In this document: piece after piece, positions 23,076-33,500 of the stretch | Layout: the number at the start of each line of letters is the position of its first letter | How positions within the stretch are numbered: position 1 is the stretch's first letter | Assembly: GCA_030430255.1 (NCBI GenBank) | Contig: JAUIGD010000014.1 | Span: forward strand, 1 to 36,913 | Direction: 5' to 3' | DNA: 36,913 nucleotides | Origin: Verrucomicrobiia bacterium | Lineage (GTDB): Bacteria > Verrucomicrobiota > Verrucomicrobiia > Verrucomicrobiales > DEV007 | Position numbers and translations under genes: made by a program | The notes under the pieces: generated by a model | What the model was told of the DNA's origin: nothing | Seen by the model: only the letters and a program-made list of their open reading frames with translations | Databases searched by the model: none

Positions 23076-23092
23076 GGAGGTTTCCAACCTCC
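23076..23092 (+). terminator. TCC-loop hairpin after the kinase gene
   Basis: GGAGGTT-TCC-AACCTCC, a perfect 7-bp stem with a three-base loop, 14 bases downstream of the kinase stop. It has the same loop as repeats A and B but a different stem. With no T-run after it, a role as a classical terminator is uncertain. Confidence 0.5.
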
Positions 23093-23126
23093 ATGCCCCA
23101 CCCCGCCCTGCCCTCCGACTCGGAGC

Positions 23127-23308
23127 TAGCCCGGATCGATCACCACATCCGCAGGCGAGGCGCCGCCATTCGTTGACGCTGAGTAGGCGGCGGCAGGGAC
23201 AGGCGAAGCGGCTGGGTGAACACCCTGCCCGAGCCGGTCACCACGCCAACACCCTCAGCGTCAACGAGGGCGAGCCACAGCCCGGAGCTTGGTGATCGAT
23301 TCGGGCTA
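23127..23308 (-). mobile_element. 182-bp MITE-like element, copy 2
   Basis: Inverse of copy 1 (11748-11929), the same 182-base length and about 90% identical by eye. Its ends are TAGCCCGGATCGATCACCA and the inverse TAGCCCGAATCGATCACCA, flanked by C and G so that CTAG occurs at both termini. It fills most of the gap between the kinase and the giant gene; the rest (23062-23126 and 23309-23398) holds only the TCC-loop hairpin and unremarkable sequence. The long ORF start at 23216 lies inside this element and is not a real start. Confidence 0.75.
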
Positions 23309-23398
23309 GGAAAGCTCCGCCACTTTCCGGTAACGCCGCGCATGCCTCTCGGAACTGTCCGTCAGAAACACCAAAACCTCCCTGACCCTCGACCGGAC

Positions 23399-26300
23399 AT
23401 GAAATCGATCCTCGCGCCCCTCCTCGCCGCCTTCGCCCTCGGCGGCGCCGCCTCCGCGGCCGACGCCGAACTGCGCGGCCGCGTCACCGATTCCGTCACC
23501 GGCGCCAGCCTCGACGGCGCGGTGGTCACGCTCGACCCCGACGCCCCGGGCGAGCCGGACCTGAGCTCGGTCGCCGACCTGTTCGGCTTCTACGAGTTCG
23601 AAGCCGTGCCGCCCGGCGGCTACTCGCTCGGCGCGACGCACCCCGGCTACGCCCCGTTCGCCGAGGCCCGCGCCTACGCCGCCGACGAGATCGCGAACGA
23701 GAACATCGCCCTCGTCCCACTCGCCCCCGCCGGGTCGAGCATCGACATCCAGATCCAGCTGCTCGACACCCGCACCGACGTCCCGCTCTCGGGCGTCCCG
23801 GTGCGCGTGCAGCGCTTCACCAGCGCCGGCGACGCGACCGCCGCCGAGACCATCACGCGGGCGACCGACATCAACGGCTACGTCCTGCTCTACAACCAGC
23901 CGAAGGACTACTACGAGTTCCGGTTCAACCACGCCGACGACGGGCCGGCGCTGAAGTTCTACGAACCGCTCGACCCCGGGACGCGCTCGCACCTCGAACT
24001 CGACCACGCCGCGGTCGCCAAGCTGCTCCCCAAAAAACAGGCCACCACGGTCGTCGTCTCCGGGCCCGACCCCGCCGACCCCGAGACCTTCCCGCTGTTC
24101 CTCGAAGGGTTCTACGTCGAGCTCATGCCCGTCACCTCCACCTTCGTGCCGCCGTTCGGCTTCGACCCCGAGACCGACGACCTGCGCGACTTCGCGGTGA
24201 AGCTGAACCCCGAGTTGAGCGGCCGCACCGACGCCACCGGCTCCTTCGCCTTCGGCGGCCTGCCGCCCTACACCTACATCTGCACCGCGACCAAGCTCGG
24301 CTACAAGCTCGGCCAGTCGATCATCACCCCTGCCGCCGACGGCACCTTGCCCGCCTTCCACGTGCAGGATGTCGATGTCGACCCCGGCACCACGATCTCG
24401 GTCGTGCTCGAGAACCCGCACTACCCGAAGGCCCTGCTCGCCGGCCTGCCGGTCAAACTCGAGGGCCTGCCGGGGACGAACACCGAGGGCATCGAACGCG
24501 AGGCGATGTCGATGCCGATGCCGCCCGAGGTCGTCGCAGACTTCCCACCCGGCCTGCTGCCCGGCCGCTACCGCGTCTGGGTCGACGCCCCCAAGTTCAC
24601 CCCGCCGACCCCGGCGGGCGAGGCGGCGATGGCCTCGATCCACATCGACTTCGCCGCCGAGCGCGTGTTCGAGGTCGCCCAGGGCATCGGCAACACGGTG
24701 GCGCTCGAACTCGAGCCCGTGCCGGCGAAGATCCGCGGGCGCTTCTTCAAAGCGGACGCCCGCGGGAGCCTCGACGCCGACCCCAACCCGGCCGGCGCCC
24801 CGGTCCCGTTCGACCGCTGGCACGGCCCCGCCTACGCCTTCGCCGAACAGGCGGGCATCGAGTTCACCCAGAGCGCGCTCGCGCCCTACCTGATGCCCGG
24901 CGCCGCGGTCGTCTCGGTCGACACCGACGCCTTCGGCAACTTCGAGCTCACCGTGCTGCCGAGCTTCTACGGGGTCGCCATCCCTTCGCTAGACGGCTAC
25001 TGGGGCAGCAACTACCGCAGCGTCAACCGCACCACCGGCGAGACCCTGGCGCTCGGCTGGCCGTACGCGGTCGACCCCGCAGCCACCGGCGGCCTGCCGG
25101 CGCACCCCTTCGCCTCGCTCGGGATCCCGGTCAGCTCCGGCGACGAGTTGGAGATGGGTCTGTTCGTGCGCAAGCAGACCTACTTCCTCGACGGCACCGT
25201 GCTCGCCGACACCGACTGCCCGCTGCTCGACCTCGTCGTCGCCCGCACCGACACCACCGAGTTCACCTACGACTTCAGCCACGTCGCCGCCACCGGCGAG
25301 GTGAAGTTCGACAAGGACGCGGACGGGGGCATCGACTCGACGACGATGCTGGAGCCGGGCTTCAGCGTGCTGCCCGACGGCTCACGTAAGTCGAACATCA
25401 ACGCCCGCTTCGAGATCGAGGCCCCGCCCGGCACCCACAAGGTCGAGGTCGCCACCCCCGACTACGCGCAGACCGCCGGCCTGTTCGAGATCGTCGGCCT
25501 GCCGGACTACGGCTACGTCGGCTCCGGTGACGCCGGCGCCGGCGACGGCATCATCCCGATGGAGGACAACTGGGTCCAGCTGGCCGCCGCGGCAGGCGCC
25601 ATCGACCCCTGGGTCTCCGACTACAAAGGCGACCACCACCTGCTGATCGAGTTCATCGGCGACGACGGCGGCGAGGAGGTGGTGCGTTCGACGCGCGCCT
25701 TCCCCGACTACGTCGAGAACGCCGCCCTGCCGGGCAAGCTCTTCGCCACCGGCGCCCCCTTCGAGATGGCAGCCGGCACCTGGACGATCTACGCCTTCGA
25801 GGGCGGCGAGTGGTACCGCGACACGATCACCGTCGGCGGCGCGCCCTCGACCGAGGTGGTGAAGTTCTACCTCGTGAGCGAGTTCATCATCGGCGGCCCG
25901 CTCGGCGCCCCGCCGAAGCCAAAGTACGACATCGAGGTCACGGCGGTGAACGCGGCCGACCCGACGATGACCGTGCCGAGCATCGCCATGGCCTTCGAAC
26001 CGCCCACGGGCTCGGGCGCCCCCTACTACCTTGGCACCGCGCCGGGCAACACGTCGTCGGTGACCGACTACGACGGCGGCTTCCTGCCGCTCTCGCTGCT
26101 GAGCGACGGCTCGGCGCGCGCGGCCGGCGCCGACAAGTGGTTGCCCGCGACGGGTTCGAAGTCGCCCTTCAGCAGCTACGTCGTCGACATCGACCCCTCC
26201 GGCGCGAAACCGAAGGTCGAGGTCACCGGGCGCTTCGAGCGCGGATCCGCGGTGCACGGGGTGGTGCTCGCCGAACAGACCTACACCGACGGCGAGGGCG

Positions 26301-29300
26301 AAGAGCAGTCGGCGAGCCTGCCGCTCGACGGCGTGCAGGTGCAGATCTGGGACCGCTTCGGCGGGGTGGAGCTGCGCACGCTCACCACCGACGCCTCGGG
26401 CGCGTTCAGCACCGGCGGCACCCCGCTGGAAGCCACCGGCGTCCTCTTCATCAACGTCGAGGTGCCCGGCTTCAAACCCTTCTTCCAACGCTTCACCGCC
26501 AACGACGGCGACGGCGCGGGGCTGCTGCTCGACTTCGACCTCGCCACCGACGACGCGGACCGGATCAAACTGGAGCCCGTCCCGGCGCCGGACATCCTCG
26601 CCGTCCCGGACATCTTCAACCGCGCCGGCCCGTTCCTGCGCGGCGTTCGCAAGGGCGCGGGCGCGGTGTTCGAAGACGACCCGGACGTCACCATGACCTA
26701 CACCGTCGAGACGCGCTCGGCCGCCGGCTGGGAGCTGACGCGGGCGAACTTCGACACCCCGGCCGGCGCCGCGGCGGCGGAGGCGACGGCGATGATCGAG
26801 GATCCCGTCACCAGCGTTTGGATCGTCAACTCGCGCTACTTCCCCGGCCCGGTCACCTGGGATGCCGCCGCCGAAATCGCGCCGCTCCCTGAGCGGCTCT
26901 CCGCCGAGGGGGTCCCCGACCCGCTCTACAACCGCAAGATGCGCGCCCGCCTGCGCGCCCTGCTCTCGACCGACAAGAAGCCGAACCACCTGATCGCCCG
27001 CCGCTACGACCTGGCCGAAGCCACCGAGGCCGGCACCGGCAAGCTGCTGCGCACCGCGACCGGCACCCTCGAACTGCCGGACCTGCCGCCCGGGCGCTTC
27101 GACCCCTACATCATCGCCGAGACCCGCGCCGGCGCCTACCACCACATCCTGAAAAAGCCGACCGGAACCGACCCGCAACACCTGTCGCTGTACGGCATGG
27201 AGCTGCCGCCGTGGCTGGCGCGGGTCGCCGACTCGATGGCCACCATCGCCGCCGTGGACAAGGCCACCTCGCCAGCGCCCTTCGACAAGCTGTTCCCCAA
27301 AGGCCTCATCACCTGGCTGCCGGAGATCGAGGGCGACATCAGCCTCAACCCCGCGCCGGCGAACACGCTGAAGTACGAGTACATGATCGGCTCGACCCTG
27401 CGCGAGGGGTCCGACATGCCCCCCGGAGGCTTCCTCGGCTGGATGGGCTTCGGCGGCTTCGACCTGCGCGGAGACGTCACCCTGACCCTCGACGGTTCAC
27501 GCCCGACCGAGGTCGACCTGATCGGCAAGCCCGTCGTGTCGCTGCGCGGCGGTGCCTCGTGGAACGCCAAGACCCCGACGCTCAGCGAGAAGATCAACAC
27601 CGCCTCGTACAAGTCGGCGCTGATCCGCAACGTGGCCGGGGTCCGGTTCGACCTCGAAGGCAGCGCCGGCGCGACGGTGGTATCGCTGGGCACCCTGAAG
27701 GTCCCGACCCGGACGGGCGACACTTTGGACGAACTCCAGCGGGTTGTGAGCGTGTCCGCCGGGGGCAAGGTCGAGCCGAGCTTCGGCCTCGACATCAGCA
27801 ACGCGCTCGCCCTCGTGCCGCCGCCGGCCGGCCCCTACCTGATCGCCGCCAAGCGCTACATCGGCTTCGGCATCTGGCTCGGCTCGAAACAGACGGTCGG
27901 CGGCGAGGTGACGGGCCAGATGACCACCCGCAACCGCGAGGAGATCGGCGCCTTCAAGACGAACCTGGAGGACAACACCGCCGGCGCCGCGCGCCTCACC
28001 GCGGTCGGTGAAGACGTGCTGCCGCTGCCGACCTCGACCAAGACCAGCGCCCGCATCTTCCTCGGCCAGGAGTACTCGCTCTCGGCCGAGGCTTTCCGCG
28101 GCAAAGGCAAGCTGGAGGGCAAGATCGGCGTCACTGGCCCCGAGGTGACCATCCCCGGAGGCGACAAGTTCAAAGCCCTCACCGTCCACCTCAACCGCTT
28201 CCCGGATAAGCCGAACGTCAACCTGATCGAGGGCGCCTTCGCCGGCTCGATCGAGGCGACCGCCGACCTCTACATCACCAAGTTCAAGAAGACGCTCGGC
28301 GGCTTCACCGTGCCGATCCACGTGCCCTTCAACACCGACGCGAAGTTCTTCCTCATCCCCTACACCGAGACGGAGAGCTCGCTGACCCCCGCGACCTCCC
28401 CCGCCGCGACCTGGCTCGGCAAGTTCCCGCACCTGGTCGGCGACTACTACGGGCTGTCGCGCTACGCCGCCGCCTCAAGCGCGGCCGGCGCGGGCGCGCT
28501 CGTCTACCTCGAGACGGTCCCCGGCACCGGCGGCACGGTGCTCAAATTCTCGCCGCGGGCGGGGTCGACCGCCTGGTCGGCGCCGGCCGAGATCGCCTCC
28601 GTCGCGGGCGGCGTGCTCGGCCTCGACCTCCACGAACTGCCGGGCGGCGGCTGGATGGTCGCCTGGAGCGAGATCGCGCCCGCCGACTTCGGCGCCTTCG
28701 CCCCGGCCTCGACCGTCAAGGCGGCGACCTCCGCCGACGGCGTCACCTGGGGTGCGCCGGCGACGGTCGCGAGCTGGCCTTCGACGGCCTTCGACCTGCG
28801 GCTGGCGCCCATGCCGGGCGGCGACCTCGGGCTGCTGTTCCTCGCCAGCGAGCGCGGCCCCGGCGCCGACGTGGCCGACCTCGGCGCGGCGCTGTTCGAC
28901 GGCGCCACCTCGACCTGGGGCGCGGCGGCGAACCTCTTCCCCGGCGGCGCCTCGATCAGCGGTTGGGACCTCGCCGGCCCCGGATTCGCGGGCGCTGGCG
29001 AGGCGCAGATCGTCGCCTTCACCGATGTCGGCGGGCTCGTCGCCGCCGGCTGGGCGGGCGGGGCGGCACCCACCGGCGTCGTCTCCATCGACGCCGCCGC
29101 GACGCCCGGCCTCTGCGCAGTCGCGGGCGGGCCGGACGACACCTTCACCGTGCTCCACGGGGTCGCTGGCGGTGGGCTCGCGGGCTATCGCAAGGTCGGC
29201 GCCGGCGGGTGGTCGCCGCTGCCGGGCTTCGACGCCCTCCCCGGCGACGCGGTCGGCTCGCTCGACATCGCCCCGGTCGGGGCCGGCGGCGCGGCGACCC

Positions 29301-30481
29301 ACCTCGTCGCCTTCGCCGGGCGCGAGCTCGACAACGCGGTCGGCTTCTTCTACCTCGGCGCCGGCGGCGCACCGCTCGCGCGGCACGAGATCAACCCGGG
29401 CTCACCGGGCCACTACTCCGACCTCCGCGCCGTCCCCGCCCCGGGCCCCGGCGCGGGCGACATCACCGCCCTGTTCGACGACGGCGGCGGCGGCCCGCTC
29501 GAGCTGCGCGCCTTCGAGACCACCGCCGGCGGCGGGGTCACCGCCACCGACCGCGACGCGGACAGCCTCGACGACCTCGCCGAACTGCGGATCGTCGATG
29601 CCGACCCCGGTGACGCGCTGGCGCTGATCGACGACGTTCTCGGCGGCGACGACTTCGACGGCGATGGCTCTAGCAACGCGGCGGAGCTAAGCGCCGGCAC
29701 CGACCCGACCGACCCGCTGAGCTTCCCCGGCCAGGTCGTGGGCACCTACATCTCGGTCGCCGAGGCGCACGAGTTCGGCTCGCAGCCCGCCGTGCTGTTC
29801 CTGCAGCGCTCCGGCGAGACCGGCGCCGCGCTGACCGCGACCTACACGGTCGGCGGCACCGCGACCCCCGGCGTCGACTTCGCCGCCCTCTCCGGGACCG
29901 TGAGCTTCGAACCCGGCCAGACCGCCGTGCCGGTGCAGGTGCTGCCCTTGCCCGACACCGAGGCCGAAGGCGACGAGAGCGTGATCGTGACGGTCGCCGC
30001 CGGCGCCGGCTACACCGTCTCCGGGGCCGCCGCGATGTTGACGATCAACGACCTGCCGCTCGACGCCTGGCGCTTCGAGAAGTTCACCGCCGCCGAGCTG
30101 GCGGACGAACTGCTCAGCGGCGAACTCGCCGACTTTGAGTCCGACGGTTGGCCGACGCTGATCGAGTACGCCTTCGACTCCGAACCGAAGGACGGCGCCC
30201 TCACCGAAGCGCCGACCACCGGCAGCGTCGTCCACCCGACCACCGGCGATGCCCACCGCGCGCTCGCTTACCTGCGCCGCAAGAGTGACCCCGAACTGCT
30301 CTACGAGATCGAGGTCACCGACGACCTGGTGACCTGGACGCCCGGCGCGGGCGAGGTCGAAGAGATCTCGGTGATCGACCACGGCGACGGCACCGAGACC
30401 GTGACCGTCCGCGACCTGACCCCGCTGGGCGACCACAGCCGCCGCTTCCTGCGCGTCACGGTCACCCGCGTGAGCGGATAG
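23399..30481 (+). CDS. Giant secreted multidomain protein with Calx-beta domain
   Basis: 2360 residues from ATG 23399, chosen because it opens a clean signal peptide (MKSILAPLLAAFALGGAASA); the track start at 23216 lies in the MITE. Residues ~24-310 contain carboxypeptidase-regulatory-like beta domains (LRGRVTDSVTGASLDGAVV, then GRTDATGSFAFGGLPPY). Another such module is near 950-1050 (LTTDASGAFSTGG). The long middle has no motif I recognise. Residues ~1680-2040 have a propeller-like run with repeated W-x-x-P strands. A calcium-binding segment DDFDGDGSSNAAELSAGTDP is at ~2085, a Calx-beta domain at ~2114-2219 (GTATPGVDFAALSGTVSFEP), and a Verrucomicrobia-type C-terminal domain (YAFDSEP, LLYEIEVTDDLVTW). 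There is no PEP-CTERM tail or membrane anchor. It is probably extracellular; function unknown. Confidence 0.85.
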   Translation: MKSILAPLLAAFALGGAASAADAELRGRVTDSVTGASLDGAVVTLDPDAPGEPDLSSVADLFGFYEFEAVPPGGYSLGATHPGYAPFAEARAYAADEIANENIALVPLAPAGSSIDIQIQLLDTRTDVPLSGVPVRVQRFTSAGDATAAETITRATDINGYVLLYNQPKDYYEFRFNHADDGPALKFYEPLDPGTRSHLELDHAAVAKLLPKKQATTVVVSGPDPADPETFPLFLEGFYVELMPVTSTFVPPFGFDPETDDLRDFAVKLNPELSGRTDATGSFAFGGLPPYTYICTATKLGYKLGQSIITPAADGTLPAFHVQDVDVDPGTTISVVLENPHYPKALLAGLPVKLEGLPGTNTEGIEREAMSMPMPPEVVADFPPGLLPGRYRVWVDAPKFTPPTPAGEAAMASIHIDFAAERVFEVAQGIGNTVALELEPVPAKIRGRFFKADARGSLDADPNPAGAPVPFDRWHGPAYAFAEQAGIEFTQSALAPYLMPGAAVVSVDTDAFGNFELTVLPSFYGVAIPSLDGYWGSNYRSVNRTTGETLALGWPYAVDPAATGGLPAHPFASLGIPVSSGDELEMGLFVRKQTYFLDGTVLADTDCPLLDLVVARTDTTEFTYDFSHVAATGEVKFDKDADGGIDSTTMLEPGFSVLPDGSRKSNINARFEIEAPPGTHKVEVATPDYAQTAGLFEIVGLPDYGYVGSGDAGAGDGIIPMEDNWVQLAAAAGAIDPWVSDYKGDHHLLIEFIGDDGGEEVVRSTRAFPDYVENAALPGKLFATGAPFEMAAGTWTIYAFEGGEWYRDTITVGGAPSTEVVKFYLVSEFIIGGPLGAPPKPKYDIEVTAVNAADPTMTVPSIAMAFEPPTGSGAPYYLGTAPGNTSSVTDYDGGFLPLSLLSDGSARAAGADKWLPATGSKSPFSSYVVDIDPSGAKPKVEVTGRFERGSAVHGVVLAEQTYTDGEGEEQSASLPLDGVQVQIWDRFGGVELRTLTTDASGAFSTGGTPLEATGVLFINVEVPGFKPFFQRFTANDGDGAGLLLDFDLATDDADRIKLEPVPAPDILAVPDIFNRAGPFLRGVRKGAGAVFEDDPDVTMTYTVETRSAAGWELTRANFDTPAGAAAAEATAMIEDPVTSVWIVNSRYFPGPVTWDAAAEIAPLPERLSAEGVPDPLYNRKMRARLRALLSTDKKPNHLIARRYDLAEATEAGTGKLLRTATGTLELPDLPPGRFDPYIIAETRAGAYHHILKKPTGTDPQHLSLYGMELPPWLARVADSMATIAAVDKATSPAPFDKLFPKGLITWLPEIEGDISLNPAPANTLKYEYMIGSTLREGSDMPPGGFLGWMGFGGFDLRGDVTLTLDGSRPTEVDLIGKPVVSLRGGASWNAKTPTLSEKINTASYKSALIRNVAGVRFDLEGSAGATVVSLGTLKVPTRTGDTLDELQRVVSVSAGGKVEPSFGLDISNALALVPPPAGPYLIAAKRYIGFGIWLGSKQTVGGEVTGQMTTRNREEIGAFKTNLEDNTAGAARLTAVGEDVLPLPTSTKTSARIFLGQEYSLSAEAFRGKGKLEGKIGVTGPEVTIPGGDKFKALTVHLNRFPDKPNVNLIEGAFAGSIEATADLYITKFKKTLGGFTVPIHVPFNTDAKFFLIPYTETESSLTPATSPAATWLGKFPHLVGDYYGLSRYAAASSAAGAGALVYLETVPGTGGTVLKFSPRAGSTAWSAPAEIASVAGGVLGLDLHELPGGGWMVAWSEIAPADFGAFAPASTVKAATSADGVTWGAPATVASWPSTAFDLRLAPMPGGDLGLLFLASERGPGADVADLGAALFDGATSTWGAAANLFPGGASISGWDLAGPGFAGAGEAQIVAFTDVGGLVAAGWAGGAAPTGVVSIDAAATPGLCAVAGGPDDTFTVLHGVAGGGLAGYRKVGAGGWSPLPGFDALPGDAVGSLDIAPVGAGGAATHLVAFAGRELDNAVGFFYLGAGGAPLARHEINPGSPGHYSDLRAVPAPGPGAGDITALFDDGGGGPLELRAFETTAGGGVTATDRDADSLDDLAELRIVDADPGDALALIDDVLGGDDFDGDGSSNAAELSAGTDPTDPLSFPGQVVGTYISVAEAHEFGSQPAVLFLQRSGETGAALTATYTVGGTATPGVDFAALSGTVSFEPGQTAVPVQVLPLPDTEAEGDESVIVTVAAGAGYTVSGAAAMLTINDLPLDAWRFEKFTAAELADELLSGELADFESDGWPTLIEYAFDSEPKDGALTEAPTTGSVVHPTTGDAHRALAYLRRKSDPELLYEIEVTDDLVTWTPGAGEVEEISVIDHGDGTETVTVRDLTPLGDHSRRFLRVTVTRVSG

Positions 30482-30505
30482 CGGGCACGATGGAGCGATT
30501 CCCGC

Positions 30506-30523
30506 CCGCCCCCCGGAGGGCGG
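30506..30523 (+). terminator. Short GC hairpin after the giant gene
   Basis: CCGCCC, loop CCCGGA, GGGCGG, 24 bases past the stop at 30481. The rest of the 100-bp gap between the converging genes holds nothing recognisable. There is no T-run, so this is a weak call. Confidence 0.3.
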
Positions 30524-30581
30524 AGCCCCGTCCCCGCGGTGACCGCCCGGCGGCAGCTTGCCCACGTTGAGCCGCCCCCCC

Positions 30582-33500
30582 TCAAAGCTCGCGCAGCTTC
30601 CCGTTGAGGCCGATCACCCGCATCGCGCCGGGTTGGGCGCTGCCGGCTGTCCAGTAGATCATGCGCACGTCGGCGGCCTCCAACTCTGCCAGCTGCGCGG
30701 CGCTGATGCCCTCCTCGAGCCGCGGCTCGAAGACGAAGTCCTCGGTGAAATTGTGGTGGCCGGGCCGGTAGGTCTGCGAGTAGTAGCCGCGCAGCACGAC
30801 CGGCTCCGAGGTCAGGCCGGTGATGGTGGTTTGCTCCCACTTCTCCAGCGGCGCGGTGTAGCCAGCGACCGGCCCGTTCGGCGCCGGTGGCCAATAGAAC
30901 TCGACCCGCAGGTTGATACCGCCCGCGCTCCCCTCGCGCACCTTCAGCTCACTGCCCTCCTGGGGCGGGTCATCGGGGTGCCCCTCGACCAACAGCACGA
31001 CGTCGCCGCGGGTCACCGAGCCGTTCCACGGCTCGCCGGGCTCGAGGACATCGACCGGGTAGTCGGCGCCGAAGTAGACCGTCAGGTCACCGAACGAGCG
31101 CAGCGGGTCGCCGGCGATCGCGCCCTGCTCGGGGAGCAGCGCCTGCAACCACATCCGTGTCGCCCCCGCCTCGGTCGACCAATCCCACGAGTCGCGGGCG
31201 TAGTGCGCGTTGCCCTCGATCTGGACGGTGAAGCCGTGGCCTGGCCAAATCGCCGGCGGCCCGACTTCGGTCGCCAGACCTCCCGGGATCGCGCTCTCGA
31301 CCTCGGCCGCGGCCAGCAGCGATCCGCCCGGTTCGGCACGCGGCACCCAGCGGTCGTCCCCGCGCACGCCCCACAGCGACTTGAGCCGGTGGTTGCCCAT
31401 CGCGGTGCCGGTCTCGCCTTGAAACACCTCCAGGGTCGCCGGGCTGCCGATCAGCGCCATCGCCGTCGCCTCCCCGGCCGGCGCCGCGGGCACCTCGCGC
31501 ATCTGTTTGATCACCAGGCTCCCGTCGGTCAGCTTCTTGTATTCGTACTCGAGCAGCGGCCTCGGGTTCTCGGGATAGCGTGCGACGAAGGCCTCGCCGA
31601 GCGCGTGGAACTTCCCCGCGAAGTCCAGGTAGTCGTCCTGCCAGCCCATCACCGCCTCCTCGCCGAGCAACAGAAGCGACGACCGCTGCACCAGGTCCGC
31701 TCCCTCGAAATTGAAGTTGCCGCGGTAGAACGTGGTGCGCACCACCTCGGGCACGGCGCCGCCCTCGGGGTTGGTCACCGACACCGCGCCGAGCTGGCTG
31801 ACCAGGTCGCCCTCGGTGTAGACGCTGCCGCCCGACGGCCGCCGCTCGACCGTCGCCACGCCGTTGGCGGCCTCGATCTCGTCGGGGAACGAGTGGTGGA
31901 CTAACAAAGCCATGCCGACCTGCGCCTCGTCGACCCCGTGCCGCAGGCGCTCGAGGTAGGCGTTGCGGTTGTAGAAGCTGGCGTAAACTTTGCGCATCGC
32001 CCGGAACACCCCGCGCTCCTCGGGCTGCTGGGGGTCGCAGTGCGAGGGCCCGGCCTCGTCGCCGTCGGTGTCGTCCATCACGCAACCGCTGAAGCTGTCA
32101 TAGAGCCCGGCGCCGACGAAGACGCCGCTGTCCTCGACGTTCGTGCTGCTGCGGAAGCGGAGTTTGCGCATCGGGTCGAAACCCGCCAGCGCGGCGAGGA
32201 TCCCGGCGCGCTGGGGGGAGGTGAAGTCGGCCTCGTCCTCGATCAGGTCGCGCACCCCCGCCAGCGTCGCGTCGAGCCCGGCGATGTCCGGCGGCCACGA
32301 GGAATAGGGCGCCAGGCGCGCGGCGATCTCCGCCCGCAGCGACCGCTCGCCCAGCGCTTGATCGAGATACCCGTCCCACAGGTCGAAGGTGAACGCCACC
32401 GCCTCCGGCGAGTTCGCCGGCACCCCGCGGCGCAGGAACCCGAAGTTCGCCGCCTTGCCGCCGATCGTGCCGATGTCTTCAGGCCAGACCCCGGAGAGGT
32501 CGGCCACCGCGATCGCCCCGGCCGCCACCTTCGGCGTGATCGCCAGCGGCGGCGGCGCTTTGAGCGCCAGGATCTCGTCGCGGTAGGCGTCCGACATCGC
32601 GCCCGCGTCCAGCAGGCGGATCGCGCAGTCGTAGAAGCCCTCGCTGATGCGCAGGGCGACCTGATGCCCGTCGAGCGCCAGGGCGGCCTGCCGCTCCGGC
32701 TCGGTCGCGAGGTATCCAAATGACACACCGTACGACTCGGCGAGGATGGCCACGTGGGAATTGGGGGTGCTCGGGGAGAGGCTCAAGATCCCGGCCAGGA
32801 ACGGCAGCTCGGCGGGCACCCAATCGGTCACCAAGATGTCCGTCGGCAGCAGCGCGCCCGACAGGTAGGCGGCTTCGATCCCATCGTGCGCCACATAGCG
32901 CAGCCGCCCCAGCGCCCATCCCTCGACGTAGCACCCGCCCTGGCCGGACCAGCGGTCGGGCTCGGCCAAGGGGATCCCCGCCGCCTCGAACCAATCGGCG
33001 TCGCGGCGCAGGGCCGCCGCGTGGGCCGGCACCGGCATCAGGTAGCCGCGCCACTCCCCGCCGCGGTCGAGCTTCGCCTCCACCGTGTGATAGAGGAAGC
33101 GCAAGGACTCGCGCGGGAACGGCTCGTCGCCGACGACCTGCACGGCGAACTCCTTCCTGAACGGCGCGACCAGGACCGCGCCGAGCAGCGCCCTCCGCCC
33201 GCGCACGGGCAGGGTCGCGGCGTCGAACTCCGCCGTCGTCATCCCCGCGAAGGGCGCCAGCCGTTCGGTCGCGAAATCGTAGTGGAACAGGTAGCGCCGC
33301 GAATCTTGGAAATAGACCTCGGTGGCGTCGTCGAGGAGGACGGCAAACTTGCACCACCGCACGGTCTCGAAGGACTCGCCGAGGTTTTCGGAGAGGAACG
33401 GCTCGTCGGCCAGATCGAGGCGCGCCTTCCACGCCTCGTGCGGGGCGATGGACGGCGGCGCCGCCTCGGCTGCGCGGAACAGGCGGGCGGGGCCGGCCCC

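Noticed and set aside
21439-23094. 551-residue minus-strand ORF
   Set aside because: Shadow of the kinase gene, which has every catalytic motif.
23216-23398. N-terminal extension of the giant protein
   Set aside because: The first part is encoded by the MITE-like element, and a clean signal peptide starts at 23399.
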